Of a stretch of DNA of 27,724 nucleotides, positions 1 to 7,763 are shown in pieces (the stretch's first letter is position 1; each line of letters opens with the position of its first letter). Under the pieces are notes generated by a model. It searched no databases and was not told the origin of the DNA. It saw only the letters and a program-made list of their open reading frames with translations. Source of the stretch: an uncultured Mesorhizobium sp. (GTDB lineage: Bacteria; Pseudomonadota; Alphaproteobacteria; Rhizobiales; Rhizobiaceae); assembly GCA_950071955.1 (NCBI GenBank), contig CATMOC010000001.1, positions 1-27,724 of the forward strand. The letters run 5' to 3'. The position numbers and the translations under genes are program-made.

Positions 1-2
1 GC

Positions 3-410
3 GATGAGCACGGCCATATCTCTATCTCTCACGTTGAACTAGGGCGCATGTTCGCCCGTATGGTGTCCGAAGCCTATCAGCAAGAAACGGGAACGATGCG
101 CAAAGTGAACGGCCTACAGCTTGGCTACGAATCTCGCTGCGCCCGGCCGCACGCTTTCGACGTCATGCTTGGCAGCCAACTCGGCGTGGGAGCCTACCGC
201 GCTCTGGTCGAACAACGCCTGAATGGAGTGATGGTTTCCGTCTCCGGCCAGTTAGAACTAAGGTACGTCCCGTTTGAAGAACTGGTCGATCCCGAGACGC
301 TAGTGACCAAGATCCGCCGCATCATCGAGGATTTATCCCTCGAAGTGGCGACCCCCGCCGAAGCCCGCGAGCGCCTGGCCTTAAAGGGCGGTGACCAGGT
401 CGGCTTCTAG
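3..410 (+). CDS. pfkA: 6-phosphofructokinase, C-terminal part (5' end outside window)
   Basis: The frame is open from the first bases of the window and ends at a TAG, giving about 135 C-terminal residues. The run GYESRCARPHAFDVMLGSQLG followed by GVMVSVSGQ and RYVPFEELVDPETL matches the C-terminal part of the group of phosphofructokinases often annotated as pyrophosphate-dependent, which phosphorylate fructose 6-phosphate in glycolysis. The phosphoryl-donor residues lie upstream and are not visible, so ATP versus PPi use cannot be decided. The gene converges on the liv operon, with only 15 bases between the two stop codons and no obvious hairpin terminator. The family call is strong; the gene symbol is generic. 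Confidence 0.85.
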   Translation, partial: DEHGHISISHVELGRMFARMVSEAYQQETGTMRKVNGLQLGYESRCARPHAFDVMLGSQLGVGAYRALVEQRLNGVMVSVSGQLELRYVPFEELVDPETLVTKIRRIIEDLSLEVATPAEARERLALKGGDQVGF

Positions 411-425
411 GAAACGATAAAGTGT

Positions 426-1157
426 CTAGGCGCCCAAGTAATATTGTTTGATCATATCGTTGTCTTTCAGGTCCTGGGCGCTCTTGCCTTCGAACTCGAT
501 CTGGCCATGGACGATGATGTAGCCGCGATCAGCAATCTTGATGGCTTGGTTGAAGTTCTGCTCCGCCATCAGGATGGTGAGGTCGCGAAGTTCTTTCAAT
601 TCCTTGATCTTGGCGATCATCCGGCTGACCAAAATCGGCGCCAGCCCGACCGAGGGTTCATCGACAAGGAGAAATTTGGGTTCCGACATCAGTGCCCGGG
701 CCACGGCCACCATCTGTTGCTCGCCGCCGCTCATGCTTCCGGCCAATTGACGGCGGCGTTCCTTGAGGACGGGAAAGGTCTCGAACACGAAGTTCAAATT
801 CTCGTCAATTTTGGCGCGCGCCGCATTTCGGAAGGCGCCGAGGATCAAGTTTTCTTCAACACTCAGACTGGCAAACAGGCGCCTGCCCTCGGGGACCAAG
901 GCAACCCCTAGATCGACGACTTCCTGCGGCGCCTTGCCGACCAGGTCGATGCTTTTGCCATCCACATTGAGAACGATTTCCCCGGCCTCCGGGGTGATGA
1001 TACCCATGACGCATTTGAGCAAGGTGCTTTTGCCGTTGCCGTTTGAGCCCAGGAGAACGACGGTTTCGCCGTCGTTCACCGAAATTGCGACGTCATGCAG
1101 CACTTGAACGGGGCCGTACCCCGCCTTCCCAATGTTGATGCTGATGCTACTCGCCAA
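426..1157 (-). CDS. livF: Branched-chain amino acid-type ABC transporter ATPase LivF
   Basis: This cytoplasmic ATPase subunit powers a HAAT-family importer, typically for leucine, isoleucine and valine or related acids. Counting from the TTG chosen here, Walker A is GSNGNGKST (residues 37-45), the signature is MSGGEQQ (about 142-148) and Walker B is FLLVDEP (162-168) with catalytic E167. The protein is 243 aa, normal for LivF, and ends in YYLGA. The TTG start is preferred because GGAGAGGG lies 6 bases upstream and the start overlaps the livG stop; longer in-frame ATG starts would add unconserved residues. It is the last gene of livHMGF. The true substrate cannot be told from the ATPase. Confidence 0.92.
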   Translation of the reverse strand: MASSISINIGKAGYGPVQVLHDVAISVNDGETVVLLGSNGNGKSTLLKCVMGIITPEAGEIVLNVDGKSIDLVGKAPQEVVDLGVALVPEGRRLFASLSVEENLILGAFRNAARAKIDENLNFVFETFPVLKERRRQLAGSMSGGEQQMVAVARALMSEPKFLLVDEPSVGLAPILVSRMIAKIKELKELRDLTILMAEQNFNQAIKIADRGYIIVHGQIEFEGKSAQDLKDNDMIKQYYLGA

Positions 1158-1872
1158 GATAAGCCCTCTCCACATCGGGGTTTTGAACGACTTCATCCGG
1201 CGTGCCCTCGGCAATCTTCTGGCCGGCATCAAGAACGACGATCCGTTGTGAAAAACGCATTACGGCGCGCATGATGTGTTCGATCATGATGACGGCCAAC
1301 CCGTGCTCATTGAGGGTCATCAAAATCTCCAAGATTTCATCGACTTCCGAGCTGGAAAGGCCAGCCATGGCTTCATCGGAAATCAGCAATTTCGGCTTGG
1401 CCGCCAAGGCGCGAGCAAGTTCCAGCTTGCGGAGGCCGACCTGGGTCAGGTCGGCGGAAAGTTCGTGGGCGCGATCGGCAAACCCGATCATCTGTAATAC
1501 TTCCATGGCCTGGTCGTGTATGTGGTGATGCTCGCCCCGGTCCCGCGCCGCGAAATCCAACGGGACGCACAGGTTTTCGAGTACCGTCATGCTTTTGAAG
1601 GGCTTGGGAATTTGGAAGCTGCGGGCAATGCCAAGGCGCGCGCGTTTATAGGCCGGCAGCGCTTTTATTTCCTGTCCCTCGTACAGGATTGATCCTGCGT
1701 CATTGTTGAGGGCACCCGTGATACAATTGATCATCGTGGTTTTGCCGGATCCATTGGGTCCGATCAGGCCCAGACGTTCGCCCGGCCCAAGATGCAGATT
1801 GACTTGATTGAGAGCGACGAACCCGCCGAATGTCTTGGTCAGGTCGGTCACTTGAAGGACAGGGGCGCTCAT
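1147..1872 (-). CDS. livG: Branched-chain amino acid-type ABC transporter ATPase LivG
   Basis: This is the second ATPase of the importer. Walker A is GPNGSGKTT (residues 38-46), the Q-loop is RSFQIPKPF (Q87) and Walker B is LLISDE (162-167). The signature region reads LTQVGLRKLEL instead of the usual LSGGQ, a variant like the LTLAGRKRLEL found in many LivG proteins, so it is not a defect. Length is 241 aa. The start ATG overlaps the livM stop as ATGA, and the end overlaps livF by 11 bases, which indicates translational coupling in one transcript. Confidence 0.92.
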   Translation of the reverse strand: MSAPVLQVTDLTKTFGGFVALNQVNLHLGPGERLGLIGPNGSGKTTMINCITGALNNDAGSILYEGQEIKALPAYKRARLGIARSFQIPKPFKSMTVLENLCVPLDFAARDRGEHHHIHDQAMEVLQMIGFADRAHELSADLTQVGLRKLELARALAAKPKLLISDEAMAGLSSSEVDEILEILMTLNEHGLAVIMIEHIMRAVMRFSQRIVVLDAGQKIAEGTPDEVVQNPDVERAYLGE

Positions 1873-2822
1873 CGGGACCGCCTCTTTTTCAAGTAATCCT
1901 GCACCAAGCCGACAATGCCCTTCGGCGCCAGGGTGATAAATCCGACGAGCATGACGCCGACAACCAGTAAATTCATTTCAGACGAAATGGTCACGGTGAT
2001 GATTTCCTGCATGCCCCCGACCACCAATGCCCCGATAACGGGGCCAAGCCAGGTCGCCGTGCCGCCGATCATGGGCATGGCAATGGCATTGACAGCGATC
2101 AGCAAGTTGAAGGCCGATGCGGGGTCGACGTAGGTGACAAAAAATGGATAGGGCGCCCCGGCGACCCCCATCATCGCCCCCATCACGGAAGTCGAAATAA
2201 GTTTCAGCTTTAGCGTCGGCACGCCGTTGCATTCGGCGGCGATTTCATCGTCGCGAATGGCCGCCAATCCCCTACCGATACGGGACGTGCTCAGGTACCG
2301 CGCCACGACGACCGAGCCAATGGCGAGGCTGAGGATCAACATGAACAACATTTCAATGTAACTATCGAAAAACAGGAATTCCTCGGGCGTCAGGATATAG
2401 GCGCCGCTGGCACCGCCGACAAACTCCCAATTGATGGCAATCGTCTCGAACACAATGGCCATGGCCAAGGTGGCGATGGCGAAGTATACGCCCTTGATCC
2501 GAAGCGTCAGGTAGCCGGCGCCCAGGCCGATCAAGCCGGACATGGCGCCGGCGGCAAGGATGAGCAGGGGAAGCGGCAGGCCAAACGCCTTGTGCAGGGC
2601 GATGGCTGTATAGGCGCCGACACCGAAAAAACCCGCACTGCCGAAATTCACGTAGCCGGTATACCCACCGAGAATGTTCCACGCCGTTGCCATGATCACC
2701 GCTTGCAGGACGACATAGCTGGCGAAGAAATAGAACTCGTTGTCGGCGACCTCGGTAAAGATCATTCCGGCAATGAATACGGCGGCCATGGAAGGCCAAA
2801 ATGGATTAATTTTTTTCTTCAT
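1869..2822 (-). CDS. livM: Branched-chain amino acid-type ABC transporter permease LivM
   Basis: A 317-aa inner-membrane permease. After a short basic N-terminus (MKKK) it shows about eight hydrophobic segments. The conserved permease block GGYTGYVNFGSAGFFGVGAY lies near residues 52-71. A second conserved stretch, RIGRGLAAIRDDEIAAECNG, lies near 180-200; it corresponds to the cytoplasmic EAA-like loop that docks with LivG and LivF. The tail is basic (KKRRSR). The ATG directly abuts the livH stop codon, so it belongs to the same operon. Confidence 0.92.
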   Translation of the reverse strand: MKKKINPFWPSMAAVFIAGMIFTEVADNEFYFFASYVVLQAVIMATAWNILGGYTGYVNFGSAGFFGVGAYTAIALHKAFGLPLPLLILAAGAMSGLIGLGAGYLTLRIKGVYFAIATLAMAIVFETIAINWEFVGGASGAYILTPEEFLFFDSYIEMLFMLILSLAIGSVVVARYLSTSRIGRGLAAIRDDEIAAECNGVPTLKLKLISTSVMGAMMGVAGAPYPFFVTYVDPASAFNLLIAVNAIAMPMIGGTATWLGPVIGALVVGGMQEIITVTISSEMNLLVVGVMLVGFITLAPKGIVGLVQDYLKKRRSR

Positions 2823-3176
2823 CTACGCCCTGCCGAACAAACCCTGCGGTCTGATAGCCAACGTCACCAGGAGGATGATGAAGCCTACGGCGGGCGCCCA
2901 CGACGGGCCGTAGAATGTGGCGACGAGAGATTCTACGACGCCAATCATTAACGCCGCTGTCATGGTTCCGCCGATGCTGCCCATGCCGCCGAGAATGACG
3001 ATAGCGAAAACCCGGCCGATGTAGAGACGCCCCACGGATGGTTCCACCGGACCGATGATGATCAGCAAAGAACCGGCGACGGCCGCCGTCGCCACTGCGA
3101 TGCCCATGGCGAGTTGTTTGATTTTAACGGGATCGGCGCCCATCAATTGCAACGCCAAACGATCCTGCGCGACGGC
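2823..3176 (-). CDS. livH: Branched-chain amino acid-type ABC transporter permease LivH, C-terminal fragment
   Basis: About 118 C-terminal residues of the LivH permease are present, from AVAQDRLALQLMGADP through GGMGSIGGTMTAALMIGVVE to LAIRPQGLFGRA at the stop. In complete LivH proteins the AQDR motif sits in the cytoplasmic loop and is preceded by well over 100 residues. Here the frame continues upstream only into sequence that reads as a TrkA gene on the other strand. The gene is therefore cut at about 3160-3177 by the joint between blocks, not by a stop codon or a frameshift. No operon promoter or substrate-binding protein is visible because of the cut. Confidence 0.85.
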   Translation of the reverse strand, partial: AVAQDRLALQLMGADPVKIKQLAMGIAVATAAVAGSLLIIIGPVEPSVGRLYIGRVFAIVILGGMGSIGGTMTAALMIGVVESLVATFYGPSWAPAVGFIILLVTLAIRPQGLFGRA

Positions 3177-3177
3177 C
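3159..3177. other. Joint between two genomic blocks inside livH and trkA
   Basis: Reading leftward on the minus strand gives LivH residues (AVAQDR). Reading rightward on the plus strand gives TrkA residues (TILRDGQVYVP). Both readings use the same 16-18 bases around gatcctgcgcgacggcca. GC content and codon choice change sharply here. No transposase, repeat or attachment site is present, which favours an assembly chimera formed at a short shared word. Confidence 0.8.
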
Positions 3178-3299
3178 AGGTCTACGTCCCGGACGCCGAG
3201 CAGCCGATCGAGGCCGGTGACGAGCTGCTCTTCGTCATCCCCGCCGAGCACGAGGACGAGCTCGAGCGGCTGCTGGCCCCCTCGGCGCACCCGGCCTGA
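3159..3299 (+). CDS. TrkA-family potassium uptake protein, C-terminal fragment
   Basis: The last 46 codons read TILRDGQVYVP, PIEAGDELLFVIP and DELERLLAPS, which is the end of an RCK_C (TrkA-C) domain as found in actinobacterial potassium-uptake regulatory subunits. The 5' part is missing because of the block joint at about 3160-3177. The gene converges on the DUF3159 gene, 37 bases away. TrkA beside DUF3159, an OB-fold protein, DUF3710 and dut is a familiar actinobacterial arrangement, which supports the call despite the small fragment. Confidence 0.7.
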   Translation, partial: TILRDGQVYVPDAEQPIEAGDELLFVIPAEHEDELERLLAPSAHPA

Positions 3300-3336
3300 G
3301 CCGGCCGAGGAAGGCAGCCTGGGACGCCTCGGGCGC

Positions 3337-4041
3337 CTAGGACGCCTCGGCGGGCTCCAGCGGCGTCGCGTTGCGGGCGAGCAGCCAGATCATCGCCGAC
3401 CAGCCGAGGCCGCGCACGGCCCAGCCGACGCCGACGCGCAGCACGCCGAGCACCGCGATCGCGAGGTCGGTGTCCATCCGGCCGGTGACGCCGAGGTAGT
3501 AGACCGGCGCCTGGAGGCAGACGTTGACCACCCCGGGCAGCATGAAGAGCCAGGTGAGCCGGGTGCACAGCCTCACGACCGGCTTCTCGTCGTGCCAGGC
3601 GACCGGGTCGCCGGTCTCGGAGCCGACGAGGAAGCCGATCATCGGCCAGCCGACCAGGCACGAGATCGCCAGCACCACGGAGTAGCCGGTGGTGTAGAGC
3701 AGGCCGGGCAGGAAGAACGACAGCGCCGCCTCGGACTCGGAGCCGCCGGAGCTGGAGGCGATGTACACGAAGAGCCAGCCGATGGCGATGCCGACCACGG
3801 CGTTCATCGCGAACTGCACGGTCTGCTTCTGCAGCAGCCGCAGCACGACCGCCCCGACGGCCAGGGTCAGGCCGGCGACGAGCGCGGTGCGCAAGTCCTT
3901 GGTGGTGAGGTAGAAGACGGTGAAGGCGAGCCCGGGGATCGCCGCCTCGAGCATCCCGCGGCGGCCGCCCAGCGACGCCGCCATCCGGGCCCGGACCACG
4001 GCCTCGACGGTCTGCGGGCCGGTCGCCGCCTGCTCGGTCAC
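3337..4041 (-). CDS. DUF3159 family integral membrane protein
   Basis: The protein is 234 aa if it starts at the GTG that overlaps the upstream gene's stop as GTGA. It begins MTEQAATGPQTVEAVVRARM and shows about five hydrophobic segments with LEAAIPGLAFTVFYL, VQFAMNAVVGIAIGWLF and FFLPGLLYTTGYSVVL, typical of actinobacterial DUF3159. It has no signal peptide and no catalytic motif that I can see. It is conserved next to an OB-fold protein and DUF3710 in actinomycetes, and its function is unknown. The longer frame that runs through the two upstream genes is a high-GC shadow. Confidence 0.85.
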   Translation of the reverse strand: MTEQAATGPQTVEAVVRARMAASLGGRRGMLEAAIPGLAFTVFYLTTKDLRTALVAGLTLAVGAVVLRLLQKQTVQFAMNAVVGIAIGWLFVYIASSSGGSESEAALSFFLPGLLYTTGYSVVLAISCLVGWPMIGFLVGSETGDPVAWHDEKPVVRLCTRLTWLFMLPGVVNVCLQAPVYYLGVTGRMDTDLAIAVLGVLRVGVGWAVRGLGWSAMIWLLARNATPLEPAEAS

Positions 4042-4400
4042 GGGAGCAGCTCGTAGCGCGGGTTGTAGATCACGCGCTGCTGGCCCTGGGTGCCGATGCG
4101 GCCCTCGATCGACATCGAGACGCCCGGGTCGATGCCGACGATCCGGCGCCGGCCCAGCCAGATCACGATGACGCTGCCGGTGCCGTCGTCGAGCTCGGCC
4201 TCCAGCGCGGGCACGCCGCCGCGGGGGCGCAGGGTGACGGTCTTGAGGCGCCCGCAGAGCTTGGCGCGCTCGCGGTCCTCGACGTCCTCGACCTTGACGG
4301 TGGCGCGTGCGACGTTCTCGCGACGCAGGTCGCGGGCGTCCTGGTCGGTGGCGTTGGCCCAGCGGCTGATGCTGCGCCGCAGCCGGCTCTTCTCGGCCAT
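4038..4400 (-). CDS. OB-fold nucleic acid-binding domain protein
   Basis: A 120-aa cytoplasmic protein. The N-terminal segment is basic (MAEKSRLRRSISRW). A single beta-rich OB-fold follows, with RERAKLCGRLKTVTLRP, ELDDGTGSVIVIWLGRR and the end YNPRYELLP. The WLGRR-x5-GIDPG arrangement is typical of the short OB-fold proteins that sit between DUF3710 and DUF3159 genes in actinobacteria. The ATG overlaps the DUF3710 stop (TGATG) and the gene's stop overlaps the next start (GTGA), so the three are translationally coupled. Nucleic-acid binding is inferred from the fold only. Confidence 0.85.
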   Translation of the reverse strand: MAEKSRLRRSISRWANATDQDARDLRRENVARATVKVEDVEDRERAKLCGRLKTVTLRPRGGVPALEAELDDGTGSVIVIWLGRRRIVGIDPGVSMSIEGRIGTQGQQRVIYNPRYELLP

Positions 4401-5038
4401 CAGGTCGTCGTGCCGCGCCGCTCGACGCGGCGGGCGTTCTCGGGCAGCGACAGCGGCAGCGGCTCGCCGACGGGCATCGGGCCCTCGCCGCGGCGCACGA
4501 CGACGGTGCGCACGAGGTCCTCCCACGCGGCGACGCCCTCGCCGCCCCGCGCAGGGGCGCCGATGAGGGTGGCGCGCAGCAGCCACCGCGAGCCGTTGAT
4601 GCCGAGGATCCGGGAGTGCTGCTTGGCGGTGCGGCCGTCTTCGAGGGTGCGGGTGAGCTCGCAGTGCAGCTCGGTGCCGAAGGCCCCCTCCTGCTCGGTC
4701 GCGGTGCCGCCGCGGCGGGCCATGTCGGCCGCGATCTGCGGGCGCACCTCGCTCCACAGGTCACCGTGGCGCGGCGCGGCGAAGGCGCGCAGCTCCAGGG
4801 CGCCGTCGGGACCGGCCATCAGCACGGCCTGCACGTCGCCGGAGGACTCCTCGACCTGCAGCCGCAGCTCGTGGCCCGAGGACGGCAGGATCAGCAGCGA
4901 GCCCAGGTCGACACGCTCGACACCCTCGGGGGGCGCGGGCATCTCGTCGACGTCCCAGGGGCCGACCTGCTCCTCCTGGGGCTCCGAGGAGTCCTCGACG
5001 GTCTCGGGGACCTCGGCGGACTTGCGACGGAACCTCAC
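4400..5038 (-). CDS. DUF3710 domain-containing protein
   Basis: The GTG start at 5038 is chosen because GGAGG lies about 6 bases upstream; this gives 212 aa. A basic start (MRFRRKS) and an acidic, low-complexity stretch (residues about 10-35) are followed by the DUF3710 core: VDLGSLLILPSSGHELRLQV, the motif GTELHC and the segment INGSRWLLRATLIGAPA. There are no membrane segments. The gene lies 43 bases downstream of dut on the same strand and is coupled to the OB-fold gene. The family has no assigned biochemical role. Confidence 0.87.
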   Translation of the reverse strand: MRFRRKSAEVPETVEDSSEPQEEQVGPWDVDEMPAPPEGVERVDLGSLLILPSSGHELRLQVEESSGDVQAVLMAGPDGALELRAFAAPRHGDLWSEVRPQIAADMARRGGTATEQEGAFGTELHCELTRTLEDGRTAKQHSRILGINGSRWLLRATLIGAPARGGEGVAAWEDLVRTVVVRRGEGPMPVGEPLPLSLPENARRVERRGTTT

Positions 5039-5081
5039 GGGCTGGCCTCCAGGGATGCGTTGGGTGCTGGGTGCGGGCGGG

Positions 5082-5558
5082 TCAGTCGGCCCGACCGGGC
5101 CCGAACCCACCGGTAGAACCGTAGCCCCCGGCGCCGCGCTCGGAGTCCGGGAGCCGGTCGACCTCCTCGAAGACCGCCTGCTCGACCCGCTGCAGCACCA
5201 GCTGCGCGACGCGGTCGCCACGGCGCAGCGAGACGGCCTCGCGCAGGTCGTGGTTGACCAGCAGCACCTTCACCTCGCCGCGGTAGCCCGCGTCGACGGT
5301 GCCCGGCGTGTTCACGATCGACAGCCCGTGCCGGGCCGCCAGGCCCGAGCGCGGGTGCACCAGGGCGACGTACCCCACCGGCAGCGCCAGCGCGATCCCG
5401 GTCGGCACCAGCGCCCGCTCCCCCGGCTCCAGGGTGACGTCGACGGTGGTGCGCAGGTCGGCGCCCGCGTCGCCCGGGTGCGCGTACGACGGCAGCGGCA
5501 GGTCCGGGTCGAGGCGGACGACCTGCACCGCCAGCGGCGGCGTCGTCTCAGGACTCAC
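5082..5558 (-). CDS. dut: Deoxyuridine 5'-triphosphate nucleotidohydrolase (dUTPase)
   Basis: This enzyme hydrolyses dUTP to dUMP and pyrophosphate, keeping uracil out of DNA and supplying the dTMP pathway. All five trimeric dUTPase motifs are present from the GTG start: PGDAGADL (28-35), PRSGLA (69-74), [13 protein letters not shown] (86-98, with catalytic D89 and the base-stacking Y92), GDRVAQLV (114-121) and [10 protein letters not shown] (141-150). The 158-aa length is normal. The start lies 8 bases after a TAGGGT box with no ribosome-binding site, so the mRNA is probably leaderless. It is divergent from the DUF3093 gene. Confidence 0.96.
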   Translation of the reverse strand: MSPETTPPLAVQVVRLDPDLPLPSYAHPGDAGADLRTTVDVTLEPGERALVPTGIALALPVGYVALVHPRSGLAARHGLSIVNTPGTVDAGYRGEVKVLLVNHDLREAVSLRRGDRVAQLVLQRVEQAVFEEVDRLPDSERGAGGYGSTGGFGPGRAD

Positions 5559-5566
5559 GGCAGGCG

Positions 5567-5572
5567 ACCCTA
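5567..5572 (-). promoter_or_regulatory. Probable -10 box of dut (leaderless)
   Basis: On the minus strand the hexamer TAGGGT (TAnnnT pattern) ends 8 bases before the dut GTG. There is no purine-rich ribosome-binding site between them. This spacing would place the transcript start at or next to the start codon. Confidence 0.4.
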
Positions 5573-5597
5573 GAGCATGGCCGCGGCGGCCCTGGGG

Positions 5598-5603
5598 GAT
5601 GAT
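5598..5603 (+). promoter_or_regulatory. Possible -10 box of the DUF3093 gene
   Basis: GATGAT ends 6 bases before the GTG at 5610. It is weaker than the other boxes in this block because it lacks the first T. The overlapping run GGGGGA could instead act as a distant ribosome-binding site. Confidence 0.25.
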
Positions 5604-5609
5604 CGTGCC

Positions 5610-6071
5610 GTGCCCCACGACCCGACCTACCGCGAGCGCCTCAGCGTGCCGCTGCGCTGGTGGGTGCAGGGCACGATGCTGGTGGCCAGCCTGTGGATCG
5701 CGGTCATCGTGGCCGTCCCCGGGCCCCTGGCGTGGATCGTGGGGGCGCTGTGCCTGGCGCTGATGGCCGCGCTGTTCCTGTCCTACGGCAGCGCCGCGGT
5801 CGCGGTCCGCGACGGCGAGCTCGTCGCCGGGCGCGCCCGCATCGAGCTGGACTGGGTCGGCGCCGCCGAGCCGCTCGACGCCGACGCCACGCGACGCGTG
5901 GCCGGCGTCGAGGCCGACGCGCGGGCGTTCCTGCTCCTGCGGCCCTACCGCAAGCGCGCGGTCAAGGTCACCCTCACCGACCCCGACGACCCGGCGCCGT
6001 ACTGGCTGGTCAGCAGCCGGCGCCCCGAGGAGCTGGCCGCGGCGATCACCGCCGCGGTGCCCAGCCGCTGA
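5610..6071 (+). CDS. DUF3093 family membrane protein
   Basis: The GTG at 5610 gives 153 aa beginning [21 protein letters not shown]. Two adjacent hydrophobic segments ([16 protein letters not shown] and [16 protein letters not shown], residues about 20-53) form an N-terminal hairpin. A soluble domain follows with the conserved [13 protein letters not shown], the phrase [16 protein letters not shown] and the end [17 protein letters not shown]. This is the usual layout of actinobacterial DUF3093, which lies divergent from dut in many actinomycetes. Function is unknown. An earlier in-frame ATG (5577) would add only unconserved residues. Confidence 0.87.
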   Translation: MPHDPTYRERLSVPLRWWVQGTMLVASLWIAVIVAVPGPLAWIVGALCLALMAALFLSYGSAAVAVRDGELVAGRARIELDWVGAAEPLDADATRRVAGVEADARAFLLLRPYRKRAVKVTLTDPDDPAPYWLVSSRRPEELAAAITAAVPSR

Positions 6072-6088
6072 CCCGGCGGGGCAGTCGG

Positions 6089-6094
6089 TAAGGT
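6089..6094 (+). promoter_or_regulatory. Probable -10 box of the DUF4235 gene (leaderless)
   Basis: TAAGGT fits the TAnnnT pattern and ends exactly 7 bases before the ATG at 6102. The 7 bases hold no ribosome-binding site. Confidence 0.4.
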
Positions 6095-6101
6095 CGACCA
6101 C

Positions 6102-6410
6102 ATGGCGAAGGGCAAGGCACCCGGACAGGGCGGCGCGAAGATGTGGTCGGTCATGGAGAAGGGCTCGGCGATCGGCGCGGCCCTGGTGGCGCGCAAGGCG
6201 CTGGCCACCTCGTGGCAGACCGCCACCAAGCGCAAGCCGCCGGCCAACCCGGCCGACCCCGACGTGGACCTGTGGGAGGCCGTGGCGTGGGCGGTGAGCA
6301 CCGGCGCGACGATCGCGCTGGCGCGGATGCTGGCTCAGCGGCGGGCGGCGGAGTACTTCGCGAAGTCCACCGGCCACCTGCCGCCGTCGCTGCAGAAGGA
6401 CGGCCAGTAG
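6102..6410 (+). CDS. DUF4235 domain-containing protein
   Basis: A 102-aa protein with a basic N-terminus ([13 protein letters not shown]). The core [21 protein letters not shown] and the segment [22 protein letters not shown] are diagnostic of DUF4235. The two hydrophobic stretches contain many small residues and could be a pair of membrane helices. The tail is [17 protein letters not shown]. It follows DUF3093 in the same direction with its own probable leaderless promoter, and converges on DUF4193. No function is known for the family. Confidence 0.88.
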   Translation: MAKGKAPGQGGAKMWSVMEKGSAIGAALVARKALATSWQTATKRKPPANPADPDVDLWEAVAWAVSTGATIALARMLAQRRAAEYFAKSTGHLPPSLQKDGQ

Positions 6411-6418
6411 GCCCTCAG

Positions 6419-6463
6419 GCGCCGATCACCCGGGCGCCGGTCACCTGGGCGCCGATCACCTGC
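6419..6463. repeat. Three tandem 15-bp units between convergent genes
   Basis: Three copies of gcgccgRtcaccYgg follow each other at 6419-6433, 6434-6448 and 6449-6463, differing at two or three positions. They fill the 56-base gap between the DUF4235 and DUF4193 stop codons. The unit is not itself a strong inverted repeat, so a terminator role is uncertain. Confidence 0.75.
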
Positions 6464-6466
6464 TGA

Positions 6467-6757
6467 TCAGGCGCAGTCGACGCAGATCTGCTTCGTGGCG
6501 TCGGCCAGCTGCGTGTGGTGACGCACCAGGAAGCAGCTCATGCAGGTGAACTCGTCGGCCTGCTTGGGCTTGACCTCGACGGCCAGCTCCTCGTGCGACA
6601 GGTCGGCGCCGGGGAGCTCGAAGGACTCGGCGGCCTCGGTCTCGTCCTCGTCGACCTTGCCGGAGTTCTTGTCGTGCCGGCGCGCCTTCAGCTCCTCGAT
6701 GCTGTCCTCGGAGGAGTCTTCCTCGTTCTTGCGCGGTGCGTCGTAGTCGGTCGCCAT
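6467..6757 (-). CDS. DUF4193 domain-containing zinc-ribbon-like protein
   Basis: A 96-aa acidic protein beginning MATDYDAPRKNEEDSSEDSI, the standard start of actinobacterial DUF4193. Four cysteines are arranged as C72-x2-C75 and C92-x2-C95, a likely metal-binding ribbon, and the C-terminus is ICVDCA. The start is supported by AGGGGAG 7 bases upstream. The basic segment ELKARRHDKNSGKV precedes the acidic middle part. The family is close to universal in actinomycetes; metal binding is inferred from the cysteine pattern and no biochemical role is known to me. Confidence 0.9.
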   Translation of the reverse strand: MATDYDAPRKNEEDSSEDSIEELKARRHDKNSGKVDEDETEAAESFELPGADLSHEELAVEVKPKQADEFTCMSCFLVRHHTQLADATKQICVDCA

Positions 6758-6890
6758 CGTTCACTCCCCTCGTCGTCACAGGCAGGTGTGCCCTGGTGGG
6801 CCTCCGTCGGCGGCACAGTGTGCACCATGGGCGGGGACCCGCACACACCTGGTCTGGTGTGGCAGCACGGCAACCCGGACGGGCCGCCTG

Positions 6891-7763
6891 CTATTCCCCG
6901 GGGGCGGACCCGGCTCCGCCGACCCCCTGCGCGCCCGCTGCCTGCGAGGACGCGGAGAAACCGGCCTCCACGACGGCCGCGCGGAGCACCTCGAAGCTGT
7001 GAGCAGGCCCACACACCAGCAGGTCGCGTCCCGACGCGCCCGGCAGCACCTCCGTGCGCGCGCCGGCCGCGCGCGCGACCAGCCCGGCCGCCGCGTGGTC
7101 CCAGAGGTTGACCCCCTCTTCGGCGTACCCGTCCAGGGTGCCCTCGGCGACCGCGCACAGGTCGAGCGCGCACGAGCCGAGCCGCCGCACGTCGCGCACG
7201 CGGGGCAGCAGGCGCACCAGCGCCTCGGCCTGCCGGCGGCGCACCTCGCGGTCGTAGGAGAAGCCGGTCGCGAGCAGCATGTGCTCCAGCGGCTGCGGGT
7301 CGCGTACGCCGACGGGCAGCCCGTCGCGGGTGGCGACCGGTCCCTGCGGACCCAGGTGCGCGACGTACTCGGTGCCGGTGGCGACGTTGAGCACGACGCC
7401 GGCCACGACCTCCGCGCCCTCCGTGCCCTCCTGCTCGACCGCGATCGACACGGCGTACTGCGGCAGCCCGTAGAGGAAGTTCACGGTGCCGTCGATGGGG
7501 TCGACCACCCAGCGCAGGCCGGAGGTCCCGGCGACGTCGTCGCCCTCCTCCCCCAGCACCGCGTCGTCGGGGCGCGCCTCGGCGATCCGGCGACGGATCA
7601 GCTCCTCGCTGGCGCGGTCGGCCTCGGTGACGACGTCGACGTCGCTGGTCTTGGTGGCAGCGACACTGACCCCGGCCGCCCGCCGCTCGCGCACCAGCAC
7701 GGCCGCCTCGCGGGCGATCGCGAGGGCGAGGTCGCGCAGGTCCTCGGGGGCCCGGCCGGTCAC
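6891..7763 (-). CDS. suhB: Inositol monophosphatase family protein
   Basis: This is a Mg2+-dependent phosphatase of the IMPase superfamily, acting on inositol monophosphate or a related sugar phosphate. From the GTG at 7763 it is 290 aa. The metal-binding motifs are GEEG (71-74), [12 protein letters not shown] (85-96) and WDHAAAG (221-227). The substrate-site segment [13 protein letters not shown] lies near 38-49. The GTG overlaps the ferrochelatase stop as GTGA, so the two genes are coupled. The C-terminal 20 residues are Ala/Gly-rich and unconserved. Substrate choice within the superfamily cannot be settled from sequence, so the gene symbol is tentative. Confidence 0.9.
   Translation of the reverse strand: MTGRAPEDLRDLALAIAREAAVLVRERRAAGVSVAATKTSDVDVVTEADRASEELIRRRIAEARPDDAVLGEEGDDVAGTSGLRWVVDPIDGTVNFLYGLPQYAVSIAVEQEGTEGAEVVAGVVLNVATGTEYVAHLGPQGPVATRDGLPVGVRDPQPLEHMLLATGFSYDREVRRRQAEALVRLLPRVRDVRRLGSCALDLCAVAEGTLDGYAEEGVNLWDHAAAGLVARAAGARTEVLPGASGRDLLVCGPAHSFEVLRAAVVEAGFSASSQAAGAQGVGGAGSAPGE

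Noticed and set aside
1147..1872. Apparent loss of the ABC signature in LivG (LTQVGLRKLEL)
   Set aside because: This variant resembles LTLAGRKRLEL, which is common in functional LivG proteins; Walker A and B are intact.
3337..4764. A 475-codon minus-strand frame joining DUF3159 with upstream sequence
   Set aside because: The upstream part is a low-complexity shadow of the OB-fold and DUF3710 genes. The GTG at 4041 gives a normal DUF3159 length.
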